DNA of 64,000 nucleotides from Apostichopus japonicus (taxonomy: Eukaryota > Echinodermata > Holothuroidea > Aspidochirotida > Stichopodidae): the NCBI RefSeq assembly GCF_037975245.1, contig NC_092577.1:19590898-19654897 (forward strand). The letters are read 5' to 3'. Position numbers and translations under genes: made by a program. The notes below the pieces were generated by a model. It searched no databases and was not told the origin of the DNA. It worked only from the letters and a program-made list of their open reading frames with translations. The first letter of the stretch is position 1. Each line of letters starts with the position of its first letter. Positions 1 through 11,514 of this stretch are shown piece after piece.

Positions 1-26
1 TTGCTTGTAAGAAAGTTGGAATTCAT

Positions 27-1390
27 TTGGGTCTGTTAAGAGAGGTAACTTTGATGGAATTTTTTTTTAAGTTGTCTTCCAATGACCTCATCTTTCCTGA
101 TCTTTCAGATAGGGGGGTAGAGCAAATGGAGAAAATTGACATTGTTGCAGATGATTATGAGCTTGTTCACAAGAGCTCATTTGGTCAATCCCAGGATCCG
201 AGTTACAAAATATTTAAAAGGAAAGGGTAAATAGATCAGGAGAGGGCAATGATTCTGACGCAAGGAGGGGCAGTTTTGTAAATGAAGGTTCCAGAAATAG
301 GCCCACGTGCAATTTTTGTCACAAAATTGGCCATGTTTATGAAAGTTGTTTTAAATGGTTGAGGGAAATTTCAAAGCCAGCGGCGTTTATTGCCAGTAAA
401 AAAAAATTAATTATGGGATCCCACTCATTGAATCGAACTATGTTAAGGAAAATAGCAAATTTTCGAAAAGCTTCCCCTAATTTGAGCTTAAGCTTTCTAG
501 TAGTTAAATTGAGACAATTAGGGGAAGCTCAAACCACATGGCTACGATAATTTTATGTCAGTTGGCACTCTTACTAGGCCAGGCACTAATGATTCTTCAG
601 AAACTCATATTTTGAGGGATACTGGGCATCACGCTCCTTTATGTTGCGTAATGTGTTTTCCCCAAGTCATGGCGTAGAAACCAGTCATGTGTTAGTAAGG
701 GGTATGGGAGAGGATACCGCGAGAGCCCCCTCGTTATACTTCAGCTCGATTGTGATTATGTCTCTAATGTAGTCGAGATTGGAGTAGCAGAGAGGTCGAC
801 GGTAAAGATTTTCTCCTTGGCAATGATATTGCTAGTGGCCAAGTGCACTCTTCCCCCAGTGTTCATGTATGTAACCAACCTCAGTCCTATGAGGAAACAG
901 AACGGTTGTTAGCAGAATTTCGTGGTATTTTTCCGGCATGTGTAACAACTCGTTCTAGGGCCCTTAAAGCACCTATTGTGAACGATACTAATATTCCAAC
1001 AGGTGATGAATGTTTCCATCTGGCAGAACATTCTTTGAAAATGTTAATGATTTATCTCGAGGAAATCAAATTCAGAATCCAGCCAAAAATGCTGATTGGT
1101 CAAAACCATTGGTTTTAGATCAACAACACTTCATCGAAAGGCAAAAAGCTGACGATCAAATTAAGAAACTACTGCAATCGGCTCATACTGAACAGGAGAT
1201 TTCTTAGATACCAGTAGGGTATTATATGTCGAAGTCTGCGGTGCTTATGCGAAAATGGCGGCACCCAAAAGTAGCAGCCAATGATGAATGGCTAATTTTT
1301 CATCACATTTTGTCCCGTCAGAGTACAGGACCAAGTCATTTATTCCATCAATCATGATGTCGAAAGCTACACTCCTCCAACATCGCACAA
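27..1390 (+). mobile_element. Ty3/gypsy remnant, possibly Gmr1-like (gag, protease, integrase pieces)
   Basis: Decayed gag-pol fragment spread over three frames. A CCHC zinc knuckle (C-x2-C-x4-H-x4-C) lies at 308-349. A retropepsin-type ILRDTG motif is at 610-627, with the C-terminal protease-like stretch FLLGNDIASGQV at about 810-845. The linker FPACVTTRSRA follows near 930-960. Around 1130-1300 comes FIERQKADDQI and then VLMRKWRHPKVAANDEW, which resembles the N-terminal part of a gypsy integrase. No reverse transcriptase lies between protease and integrase. That fits either an internal deletion or the PR-IN-RT-RH order known for Gmr1-like elements of deuterostomes; I favour the latter because the spacing looks continuous. 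Stops and frameshifts show it is dead. No LTR was recognised. Confidence 0.6.
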
Positions 1391-1396
1391 GGTGAG

Positions 1397-1449
1397 TTGG
1401 TTTTGTTCACCTTTGGTCCGTGTCCGTTTTCTTTGCACGTTAAAAAGCA
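1397..1449 (+). mobile_element. Micro-insertion of a Tx1-type LINE 3' end (about 52 bp)
   Basis: The segment holds only the extreme 3' end of the LINE family also seen at 2417-4129: TTTGGTCCGTGTCCG, then CACGTTAAAAAGC. It is flanked by AAGGTGAG at 1389-1396 and again at 1450-1457, read as a short TSD. It interrupts the gypsy remnant. Source family and insertion are clear by eye; the exact right border is uncertain by one base. Confidence 0.65.
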
Positions 1450-1457
1450 AAGGTGAG

Positions 1458-2416
1458 CTAGCTGCCCTAAGGAAACTGAAGAACAATCGTGTGCTTTTCG
1501 TGATTTTGACCTTGTCGTTTGCCTCTACGCCCTCTATTTTCGAGGAGGAACTGAGCTGTGTTAGTTACAAGAGATAAAGACAACCTGTTTGTCACTGTCG
1601 GTATAGTTTGAGAAGCTCAGCTTACATGCCGTAATTTGTTTGATATGATCATTAGTGTGATGTTTTCTGGTGAGTTTTGAACCTATTTATATGTTGGTTT
1701 TTCCTCTTAATGCAATGGTTTTGGAATTATCCGTGATTTAATGTTACTCTTGTCGCCAGTCTTGTTCTGCCATACAGTGCTCATGTTCGTGCATAATGTA
1801 TGCTAGTGTTACTGCGTTAAACTGATATACGAGTTTCACGGTTGTTTTTTCCAGTAGAATTTTCATATGTTAGGCTACAGTTTGGGTTTGGGAATTACAT
1901 TCATCGAGATGTATAGTTCTTACAGATATTTTTCAGGTACATGGCGTATACATGTGTAACCTATTCCAGAGTATATCACTACTTATATCACCTAGATTGT
2001 GAACCTTTGTACAGAGCACTTGCTAAAGCATCTCCAATCTCCATTTTTCTTCTTGACTTATGAATATTCATGAGCTCGGATCTTCTCATCATTTTGCATG
2101 TGGTTTTGTTTTCTTCAAGTCTTAGTGTTGGAGACAAGTGTTTTGTACTGCTTGTTTATTGTTCTGCCTCTTGAGGATTGTTTATTGTTGATTCCTTTTT
2201 TAGGTGACAGAACGACCGCTGAAAGATGTCGGATGTTTTAAGTCGAGTAGCTTGTGATTCAGGGACATTAGAGCTAGGGGATAACATTCTGTAAGTATTT
2301 TGCTGTTATTATCTTCCCTTGAAGACATTGTTAAACGTGTTTCTGCCACTATAGCACATTACAACAACATTCGATGCAGCAAATAAACCCCTCATGAATT
2401 AAGTTCCGTTCAGTTC
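1458..2416. other. No gene recognised
   Basis: A+T-rich sequence with no open frame resembling a known protein. The first part may be further decayed gypsy sequence. I see no tandem repeat or terminal inverted repeat here. Confidence 0.4.
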
Positions 2417-4129
2417 TCGTGGAGTGCGGACGTTTTTTTCGGCTGCTCTCCACCTTTCGTTGACCACACCTTTATTGTGTTTTTACGTTGGCCCTTCATT
2501 AGTTTACAGTTTGTTTTAGTGTAGTTTGTGTGTTTTGGGTTTGTTTTGGTTTGTGTATGGGTGCGTGGCTTTGCCACACCCCTAGCTGTCATGGCGGCTC
2601 GCCGTGACAGCAAAATCGTATTGTTGAGTTTTTCGGGGGAGGCTAAGGTCGTCACCGTACAAGTTTTTTCAGTTTTGCGTTCTGTTGGTTTAAAGGTCCC
2701 TGGAGAGGTTGACGCGCTTCAGCGTAAACCTCTCCGGGGTATGAATTGTTTTGATGTACGGTTTACCTCGGAGGCTGCCCGCGTCCGAGGCGTCCATGTG
2801 TTGGAGGGAGTTGAGGGACTGAATGTCACACCGTATGACAGTTCGGTGTGGGTGACAGTCCTCCATCTCCCTCTGGACATGTCTGAACAGGTTGTTGTTC
2901 GGACACTGGGGCGTTTTGGGAAAGTGAGCGGCTACGAGGAGCCGGAATTCCTTGAATGTATGGGTGTCAAGACCGGGACTAGATGATATCCCCTCTACCT
3001 TGTGGGCTAATGGGCACAGGGCCCACATTGCATACCCGGGCCAGCCTCGCACTTGTTGGAGGTGTGGGCTGGAAGGGCATGAGGCCAGGTTTTGCCCGAA
3101 CAAGCGGTGTAGCCGCTGTTTACAGGTTGGGCATACCCTGGCCGAGTGTAAAGGGGATATCGTTTGCAACTCGTGTGGGAAAACGGGCCATCTCGCCCGT
3201 TTATGCCCAGACCGCTTATACGCCGCGAGAGTGGCTACGGGCGTGGTTGAAGCGGTCCCTGTCCCGGCCTCTGACACCGTACCACATGATGCTCCTGTCA
3301 TCGCCCCAGTGTCCGACACTAGCGCCCCGATGGAGGCTTTGTTCCCCCTTTCGTGTCCGACCTCTCCCCTGATCGAACTTGCCGAGACTGCCAGCCTGCC
3401 CACTCAGGCAGAGCAGGACAAAACGGCGGAGATGGTACTAGCGGAGTGGCACGCGGCGCAGGATGCCGCTTGTACTGGTTCACCGGTAGCTACGCCCGCT
3501 ATCGGTGATACTAGTCGGGCCCCGAGTCAACCGGCCCAAGAGACATTAAGTGGCCCAGATTCTGACTCGCCAATGGAGGACTGCACTACAGCCTTATTAG
3601 TTGTGGCTAAGGAGTTCAATCGGACCCTACCCGCAGCCGCTTCCGCTATACCGGACACGATGGTCGCTAGTGGACCTCCTGTTCCTGACAGGGTGGTCCA
3701 CTCGATCAAGGTTGACGAGGAGTTAAGAACTCTGCTCCCTCGTAAGAAAAGGGGCAAAACTGTTAGGGGCTTGAAAAGACCCGTATTGGGAAAATTTCGC
3801 AGGTAATGCGCAAGCCTGTCGTCTGCTATCGGGACGGCGTACCCCGGATGAATTTGAGTTAGTCAGTTGGGTTGGGGGTTTTATGTTTGTGGTTTGGTGT
3901 TGGCTTTTTGGGGCTGGTTTGTGCAGCTTTATTGTTTTGGTTCTGTTAGCCTTTGGGTCCGTGTCCTTTTCACGTCACGTTAAACGCTATATTTTATACA
4001 TTTGTGGGTTAGTGAGAGATTTCTGTTTGTGGGTTTTCAGTTGGGTTTTTGGTGGTTGTTAAACAGACTGGGATTGTTTTTGGTTTTGTTGACCTTTGGT
4101 CCGTGTCCGTTTCTTTGCACGTAAAAAGC
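2417..4129 (+). mobile_element. Internally deleted Tx1/L1-type LINE, ORF1-only (copy A)
   Basis: The 5' start TCGTGGAGTGCGGACG matches the start of copies B (near 11319) and D (near 41686, minus). A 5' UTR leads to ORF1 at 2591. Almost all of ORF2 is missing: the last 17 ORF2 codons (3809-3862, RKPVVCYRDGVPRM) directly follow ORF1. A 3' UTR then ends CACGTAAAAAGC at 4129. The same ORF2 C-terminus and 3' UTR occur in the minus-strand fragment at 27217-28425, so A and that fragment are one family. No TSD was found. The structure, ORF1 between intact-looking UTRs, resembles HAL1 (half-L1) elements of vertebrates. Confidence 0.7.
2591..3806 (+). pseudogene. LINE ORF1 protein with three CCHC zinc knuckles
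   Basis: Nucleic-acid-binding ORF1 protein of a Tx1/L1-like retrotransposon, expected to coat the element RNA. The start MAARRDSKIV matches MASRRDSKIV and MASRRDSRIV in copies B and D, which fixes the initiator. The N-terminal domain runs to about 2950. A frameshift near 2950-2960 moves the rest into another frame. Three CCHC knuckles follow at about 3055-3210 (CWRCGLEGHEARFC, CSRCLQVGHTLAEC, CNSCGKTGHLARLC), then a Pro/Ser/Thr-rich acidic tail. The last codons before the stop at 3804-3806 appear to be read from ORF2 remnant sequence, so the natural ORF1 stop was lost in the deletion. Confidence 0.7.
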
Positions 4130-4440
4130 ACGCTTGTGCCCAGCAGTAGCTATCATATTTTGAAATGCAGGCGGTACCCTGAAGGAAGCAGGCGGTCAAT
4201 TGTCAAAGCTTACAATATTTTTACAAATTGACGGCTATTTTTTACGATTTGAACAGCTTTGTATTAATGATAACGTTAATGACAACGTTTGTTGTTATAA
4301 TACCAATGGTTTGGATGTTGTTAATATATTTGAACCATAATTTTTAGAGAATCTTAAGCAATAGTCTCAGTGCAATACAGGAATAACTCATCCTAACAGG
4401 CCTACACACAGTGCCTACCGTAGCAAGCAGTGCTCAATAG
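4130..4440. other. Spacer between two LINEs
   Basis: About 310 bases with no recognisable coding sequence. Part may be the 5' UTR of the following CR1/L2-type element, whose exact start is not visible. Confidence 0.35.
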
Positions 4441-4457
4441 TATTACAGTGAGTTAGT

Positions 4458-5825
4458 GTGTACATCACAATGGAAGCATATCACACACGCTACGGGATTA
4501 CCACTCAAATCAATTCACAGTGTCAGACAGAGCCGTCATTAATCGACCCATGCTCAACAAACTGCCGCTACCCCAATGGTGAACTAGCCAAGCATGTCGC
4601 CTGCGATTTCTGTGGTGTAGTATACCATCTCTTATGTGTTGGTTTGGAAAAATAGCCTGTTAAAGGAGCGAAATGAAGATGGTTTTGTCAGGGATGCTTT
4701 AAAACTCCAGGCCTGCTTCAATCAACGCAGCACCAACTCTCAAAGAGGCATTAAGAACTATTATATCTCTGCAATCTGAACTGGCGAAACTTTCAAGCCC
4801 AAGAAACACAGAGACTGGTAATGTACAATCAGAGTCCGCCATAACACCTACGCCGAATGCGTCTCATCTATACCTACACCACCACCCCAAGCCGTACGAC
4901 CAGTAATGATAATCGGGGACTCTATTTGAAAACATGTATTTGAGGATGATTTTACTGATGAGATCGTGAAGGTCAATTGCCTGCCGGGAGCCACTGTCAA
5001 GGACGTGAGAAACGCTCTTCTGGCTCAAAGGGAAGATTTACATACATTTAGCCATATTATAATTAATGTTGGTACAAACGATATTAACATACATAATCCA
5101 AATGTCAACGACATTTCCGCTGATTTCGAGTAGCTCATCACATCTATCCAGCTACTGAACGGGCATAGTCCAAGCATCTATATTTCGGGCCCCTGTCCGC
5201 GGAGTGATGATCATGCGCCACAAATTATAGATTTGAACTCTCACCGGAAGGAACTCACCAATAAGCTGGATTGTAAGTTTTTAGACAATATGGCGTCGTT
5301 CACATACGCAGATGGTGAAATCACTTATCTTCATATCATGGCGATGGTGTACATCTCAACAGAAAAGGCACCGTTAAACTGATCAACAAACTAACGATCA
5401 TAGGCCCCATCTGCATTCGAAAGAAGAGCTCAAAGATGGAGAATGCCCGGCATATGGGAGTTTCAAATCCCTCCCGCAACTTCTATAGTCAACACCGCTC
5501 GAATGGGACTATCCACAACAACACGTCCAGATATGAACATAGGCAGCAACGGATGAGTGGTTTCACAAACAACGATCACCAACGTCAGTACCACCGTAGA
5601 CCAAATCGCCATCCACGATCATCCAACTCATCTCGTCAAGATTAGCAGCGGGAATGCCACCGCAAAGAAAACCGCCAACCAGTTGCTGACCACTTCAATC
5701 ACCGCGGATGTTTCAACTGTGGTGAACGCAACCATGTATAGGCAAACTGCCGTCTCGAAAGAAGGATAGAATGCCATCACTGTCATCGACTCGGTCACAA
5801 GGCAAGCCACTGCTGGAACCGATAG
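4458..5825 (+). pseudogene. LINE ORF1: PHD-like finger, SGNH esterase, zinc knuckles
   Basis: Start MEAYHTRYG at 4470 (an upstream Met lies at 4458). A PHD-like finger ends in CDFCGVVYHLLC at about 4600-4640. The esterase shows block I as VMIIGDS near 4903-4925, the block III motif NVGTND near 5066-5083, and the catalytic Asp/His block as DGVHLNRKG near 5345-5372. Two CCHC knuckles at about 5709-5810 (CFNCGERNHV, CHHCHRLGHKASHC) precede the stop at 5823-5825. Esterase-bearing ORF1 proteins are known from CR1/L2-group LINEs. Breaks include a nonsense codon right after the GDS block (near 4927), a stop inside the first knuckle and several frame changes. Confidence 0.65.
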
Positions 5826-6028
5826 GATGCTGGCCAGAAGGAGCGTGCCGTCAGTATATCACCCACACCTAAACATTTTAATGTATTGGACAAATGTGAC
5901 CATTTTATTTTGCCGTATGAGGACCCACTCATGAGTGATGTAAGTCAAGATCTCCCAACTAATTCAATACAACCCCAGAGTAAAGAAGGTAAATATGTAA
6001 ATATAACTAAGGGTATCCAATTCGGATT

Positions 6029-8607
6029 ATAAACATCCAACACCTTCATCCTAAACTAGATCAAATCCCCACACTTATAAACAGAAATGGAAGGAATGTT
6101 GATATATTTGGATGCTGCGAAACATTTTTAAACGATACTTATCAAAATCTGGAAATCACGGTTCCTCTATATAATACTATCCGTAGAGATAGATTAAATA
6201 AAGCTGGTGGTAGTATTGCTATTTATATCAATGAAAACATTCCATTTAATAGGAGAAATGAGTTACAATGTGATTATATTGAAGCCATATGGATTGAGCT
6301 TGTCTTACCATTTACCAAAATTTTAGTATGTGCTGTTTACCGTCCACCAAATTCCAGGGTTATATGGTATGGTCATTGTCATGAAATGATTAGCAAAGCA
6401 TATAGCTCATGCATGGAGATAATAATGATCGGTGATTTTAATATTGATTATCTACACGCTAATATACCTTCGTGTTGGAATGAGATAATTTTAACTTTAA
6501 ACGATTAGTTAACATTAACATTTTAACTTTAAACAATTAGTAAATATGCCAACTAGGGTGACGGAGCACACCGCCTCCATAATTCATCATATCTATGCAA
6601 CTAATGAAAATCATATTTGTGATATAGATGTTCCAAATATTCGATTGAGTGATCATTTTCCAGAATATTTCAATTGGAAAAAACAATCTTATGACAAGGC
6701 AGACTATTCCAAATTCTCATAAATCTGTTGAATGCGATGAAAAGCCGCGACTCTGCAAAACGAAATAACCTGACTTATATCGATTCTGGCGCAACAAGGT
6801 AACATGTCTTATACGATCTGCAAAGCAAAATTATTTCAAAAAGGAAATTTCAAAGAATGTTGGTAACACAAAGGAGATCTGGAAGATTTAAAAAAATGTT
6901 CAATCAATGAACCATGACACCAACAACGAAGGCCCGAGTATACTTAGAGTTGACGATAAGAACATTACTGGAAATGCTAATATAGTAGAAATGTTTAATT
7001 CGTACTTCACTTCAGTAGCAAGAAGCTACACTGACACAACTCATTCAAACTTTGATAGTTCGTCTATTGAAAGACATATCTGTCCTAAAATTCCTCCAGA
7101 TAAAACATTCTAAATTCCATGTATATCTGAAAATTTTGTATTTAAATGTTTAACTACTCTTGATGCCTCCAAATCAACAGGAGTTGATGAACTGAGTGCT
7201 AAAGTCTTAAGAATGAGCGGCCCCCATATATATGCAAGTATTACTCGTATTATAAACATAAGTATTAGGACAAATACATTTCCATCTAGATGGAAAGTCG
7301 CAAAGGTAATACCCATTTTCAAGAGTAATTCACGACAACATTTATCGAATTATCGACCAATTTCTATTCTACCTGTTTTGTCCACAATTTTGGAAAAACA
7401 TGTTCATATTGCTCTTACTAGTTTCTTAAAGCAATTTGATTTATTAGAAATTGCGCAATCTGGCTTCAGATCGAAGCACTCATGCGAAACTGCTCTATTA
7501 CATGTCATGGATTTATGGATGGAAGCAATTGATAAAGGAGAACTGACTGGGGCTGTTCTATTGGACCTCAGGAAAGCGTTTGATTTAGTAAATCATGATA
7601 TTCTGATTAAAAAGTTGAAATTATACCAGTTTTCAAGTGCTACTATTGAATGGTTTAAGTCGTACTTAATGAACAGAAGTCAGTATGTCGTCATGTATGA
7701 ATATTAGTAATGGCGTTCCACAAGGGTCAATCTTAGGACCACTCTTATTTTTAATCTACATTAATGATTTTAGCCTATGTTTAACTCACTGCAAAGCCGA
7801 CATGTATGCAGATGATACTACTTTCCACATTTCAAGCTCCAATGTTGAATCTCTTCAAAGCAAGTTGAATTTGGATGCTAAAAATGTTTCCGATTGGTGC
7901 AAGAATAATAAAATGGCAATCAATACTAATAAAACCAAATCAATGTTAACATGTTCCAGACAACGCTATGATAATCTACGAGGACAAAGAAATATTTCTG
8001 TCAAGATGAATGATATCGTATTAGAGAATTCTGATACGGAAAACTTTTAGGAGTCAGAATTGATGCTCACCTGACATGGCAAGCTTAGATTGATTACATT
8101 TATGTAGTACTAATAGTACAAGATTAGCTCTGTTACGAAGAATTAAACAGTATTTAGACGTGCATTCTTTATTATAATGGATACATTCTTCCAATACTTT
8201 ACTACTGCTGTCTAGTTTGGGGAACAACCACTGCCCATAGTACCGATAGAATTATTAAATTACAGAAAAGTGCTGCACGCATTATTTTAAATGCTACATA
8301 TGAAGATTGTTCAAGTGATTTATTTGCCAGGCTGGGATGGAAGACTTTTGACAGACACGTTATGTATAGAAGATTAACCATGGTTTTCAAGTCAATTAAT
8401 GATCAAGGACCGAAGTACATGAATGAGATGTTTAAACCAGTTACGAACATTCATAATCATAATTTAAGATCCTCTACTGCACGTAACCTGCACATTACAG
8501 GCGGACACACTAATTTTTACAACAACCGTTTTTCATGCATTGCCGCAAAAGACTGGAACAAACTAGATCAAAGAGTAAAATCAGCAAGAAATCTGAACCA
8601 TTTTTAA
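6029..8607 (+). pseudogene. LINE ORF2: AP-like endonuclease plus reverse transcriptase
   Basis: The endonuclease part starts near NIQHLHPKLDQI (6029) and shows VDIFGCCETF, VCAVYRPPNS and IMIGDFN up to about 6450. It is then broken by a short duplication (ATTTTAACTTTAAAC twice near 6490-6535) and stops. Reverse transcriptase is clear from 7213: NYRPISILPVLS, AQSGFRSKHSCETALL, VLLDLRKAFDLVNHDIL, NGVPQGSILGPLLFLIYIND and the catalytic YADD at about 7806-7817. The C-terminal region ends near 8607. A frameshift separates 7213-7707 from 7685-8050, and another lies near 8050. The enzyme would nick target DNA and copy element RNA; this copy is inactive. Confidence 0.75.
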
Positions 8608-8972
8608 ACGCCTTGTATCTGATATTGTTTAGGCCTACTTCACTTTTACCAAATTTCTTAAGTTTCTTTACTCTGTACACGTTTATTAAATATTTTAAAA
8701 AAACTAAAAGATTATTAAGCATTATTAATGTATTTACGACTTCTTAAATCTTCATACTTGTTATATTATTATATGTCTTTTTAAAAACTATTTTTTGTTA
8801 TGTTTTTTTTTAAATATTTTACTAAGCATTATTAATGTGTTTACGACTTCTTAAACTTTCATACTTTTTATATTATTATATGTCTTATCAGAGGGCCTCG
8901 TGGAAGATTAGCTATTGCTAAACGAGCTACCCTCTTAAAATAAAGTTGAAATAAAAATAATAAATAAATAAA

Positions 8973-9462
8973 TTGTTAAGCGATGCACACATTGTTTATT
9001 CACCTAATGATGTGTCACGTGCCGGCTGCCCACGATTTATGTATAAGAATATATTATTATCTCAATACATTACATGTATAGAGATATTGTAACAGTAAGT
9101 GGGACTCTCTCTTTTAAAAATGGTTCAGCGTCTTCATACAAAGTTCTTTTTCTCTGGAATTTCCACAGCAAGCATATATCATACAGGCCAAGAAAAGTTA
9201 TTATTTTTTATTCCAGAATTGTATCTCATTCTATGACTTTTTCGCCGATTTATGGGCAAATCGGGCTGAAACACAGTTGTCGCAAGCCTTTTTTGCACAC
9301 ACTCCAAAACTTGTTTGTAGGGAACTTTTGCTCACGTTTCCCTGTTTTTAATGTTTAAGCCCCGCCTCCAAGTCTGGTTTTGTAGCAGATTGGCTATGAC
9401 TCATGGCAGCTACATATTAGATATACGAAAATGGTAACCCTCGCGACCAATTTTCTGTACTG
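8973..9462. other. No gene recognised
   Basis: Roughly 490 bases without a supported feature. One open frame (9074-9358) has no recognisable motif and is probably chance. Confidence 0.4.
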
Positions 9463-9633
9463 TTGTTAGGTAGGCGGCATGTAGTGTATTGCACGCTAAT
9501 TACATATACACATAGTTGTACTGCTGAATGCTACGTAGTGCATTTAATTGATGGCCTTCCTTGTAGTAATATCCATTTAAGGATTGTACTGCTCAATAAC
9601 TGGTGTTCAGGTAGATTTTCAGAGCAAGGGCCA
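9463..9633 (+). repeat. Diverged duplicate, left copy
   Basis: This stretch (ATACACATAGTTGTACTGCTGAATGCTAC, GTAGTGCATTTAA, CTGGTGTTCAGG, GAGCAAGGGC) is similar to about 10735-10880, beyond the Tx1 insertion. The pair reads as a diverged direct duplication of roughly 150-170 bases. Confidence 0.5.
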
Positions 9634-10511
9634 AGGGTGGGTTAGGGGTGGTTGATCTGGGAAGTAAATTTACCTTTTTGATATTTAAGCAGTTGTTTGT
9701 AGCGGTAACTGACCCAGGGTTGCCTTCTTCATATTTTTTACGTTTTTGGGGCGGTTTGCACCTGCGTCGATGGGTCCCGGCGCAGTTTAGCAACAGAGAA
9801 CCGCATAGTAGTACTCCAAACAGGGTGGTGCGTGTCATTTGCTCCGCTCTGATTGAGTTGCCCCCTTTTGACCTGTCACAGCCGGCCCTCGTTCACAGTT
9901 CGTTGCGGGATAGGGCCTTGAATGCAATTTTTGTCCAGGGACGTCATTCTGCCTTAGTGTGGCGTCCGGTGCATTCAAGGCTGAATGGTGGCAGGCTCCG
10001 TGATCTTGCATGGAGAATTGCACACGGTGCCTTGGTGACCAACCTAAAAAGATACCATTGGCGATTGGGTGATGGACTGTGCCCGAGGACCGGCTGTGAC
10101 AGCTTAGAGAGTACCGCTCATGTTTTTTGGCATTGTTGCTTTGTAGTTAACTTATGGGAGTGGTTCCAGACCTGGACCGACCGTGTTACGGGAGACCGTT
10201 CATGGTCGGTAGGACAGGGCTTTATTTTATATGGGGTAGACCCTCCAGTTTGTTCGGTTGCTGTTTTGCATCGCATTATTTTTGTTTGCTCTATTGTGAA
10301 AAAACATGTTTGGCGGAATAGATGTGATGTGGTTTTTAGGGGGAAATTTGCCAGTTGGCAGGCAGTCCTGGAGGCGGTGAAGTCTCATATTCGCCTTCAG
10401 ATTGAAGGCGATTTTCGCCGTTTATCTGGGGCTGCCTTTTTTGGACGCTGGTGTGCTGGGGAGGGGTTTTTCGTTTCGCTCCGTACTGGTCGTCCTTTTG
10501 TGGTTTTTTGA
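9634..10511 (+). pseudogene. LINE ORF2 C-terminal fragment with zf-RVT-like domain
   Basis: Continuous open frame covering the last ~285 residues of a Tx1/L1-like ORF2 protein. It holds RLRDLAWRIAHGALVTNLKR, then WRLGDGLCPRTGCDSLESTAHVFWHC, whose Cys/His spacing matches the zinc-ribbon region C-terminal to reverse transcriptase in many plant and animal LINEs. It ends FFVSLRTGRPFVVF. Endonuclease and reverse transcriptase are absent through truncation. An ATG at 9648 exists, but this is not an independent gene. Confidence 0.8.
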
Positions 10512-10671
10512 ATGATTGAGTGGGGGGTTGGGCGTTTTGTCTCTGCAGGTCGGCGGGCGTATGTTTTATTGGCTCGCTTGACCTGAGTTTCGTTTTTCAG
10601 AATGGGATGTTTCGGTAGTGCCCGTTTGGCCGTGACGTTTTATATCCCGCATGGCGGGTCACGTAAAAAGC
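9634..10671 (+). mobile_element. 5'-truncated Tx1/L1-type LINE insertion with 10-bp TSD
   Basis: The insertion starts inside ORF2 (AGGGTGGGTTAGG) and ends at the family 3' terminus TCACGTAAAAAGC. The flanking GCAAGGGCCA occurs at 9624-9633 and 10672-10681, a perfect 10-bp TSD, so both borders are firm. The 5' truncation is typical of target-primed reverse transcription that stopped early. It closely matches the C-terminal part of copy B (16310-17313). Confidence 0.85.
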
Positions 10672-10681
10672 GCAAGGGCCA

Positions 10682-11315
10682 TGATAAGTTTGTTTGATTG
10701 CATTTGACTGCCCTTGATTGCCCGCCAGGTATTTTTGTATAATTACGTATACACATTGTTGAACTGCTGAAGGCTACTTAGGCCTTAGTGCATTTAAAAA
10801 ATATATATTAGGCCTTCATTTTGTAATAGCCACATTAGCATTGTACTGGTGTTCAGACAGCTTTTCCGAGCAAGGGGCAGGGTGAGTTTGTTTGATTGCC
10901 TTACAGTAGGTTTTAATTCAGTTTAGTTTCCAACTTATATATTAACTGTGTGACTCCATAATTTTAACATAATGTTAATGGGATAACACATGACTTATTC
11001 ATTTGGAATACAGTGTATATTGTGCATTTCTAGAACGAAGCGTCATTATGAATTAACAGGTTGTTTGGTATATTCTATAACCCCCCCCCCCTAAAAAAAA
11101 GAATTAAAAACAAAAATAATCTATTTTCAATGGGGTACGTATAAAAGAGGAGCCGGCCATAGCATCACAACTCTTATAAGACTATAAAAATTGTATAAGG
11201 TTATATTTTATTTATAAGGATATAAGATATATAACTATAAGAAATATGTTTAGCTTTCTTTTAACCTGCGATGTTTGACATGAACTATACAAAGAACTAA
11301 CGAGTTGGCAGTTGG
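10682..11315. other. Right copy of diverged duplicate, then A+T-rich spacer
   Basis: 10735-10880 resembles 9485-9630 (ATACACATTGTTGAACTGCTGAAGG, TTAGTGCATTT, CTGGTGTTCAGAC, GAGCAAGGGGC). A short GTTTGTTTGATTGC motif appears at about 10687 and 10887, hinting at one more partial unit. The rest is A+T-rich, with a C9-10 run and palindromic ATAT stretches near 11080-11250. No gene seen. Confidence 0.5.
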
Positions 11316-11514
11316 CTTTCGTGGAGTGCAGACGTGTTTTTCGCTCTCGCTCTCCATCTGATACAGCTGCTTTCTTACCTTACTGTACTGTGCTATACTT
11401 CCCGCCAGGCGGGTGTGTGCGTTTGTCGTATATAGTTATCGTATATCGTTCTAAGTTTAAACCTGTCTTTAGTTTGTTTTTGTTACTCCTCTGTGGCCTA
11501 GCCACCTTCGGTAT

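Larger units (their letters stand above)
4440..8972 (+). mobile_element. CR1/L2-type non-LTR retrotransposon (Crack/Daphne-like), decayed
   Basis: Two-ORF LINE. ORF1 carries a PHD-like finger, an SGNH-type esterase and C-terminal zinc knuckles. ORF2 carries an AP-like endonuclease and a reverse transcriptase. The 3' end has a CTAAACGAGCTACCCTC stretch followed by AATAAA-rich short repeats (about 8935-8972), typical of CR1/L2-group tails rather than a plain poly(A). Stops and frameshifts are numerous, so it is an old copy. The 5' limit is approximate. Confidence 0.7.

Noticed and set aside
3280-3403. Minus-strand open frame 2690-3403 over ORF1
   Set aside because: Shadow of the LINE ORF1 reading frame; no recognisable motif of its own.
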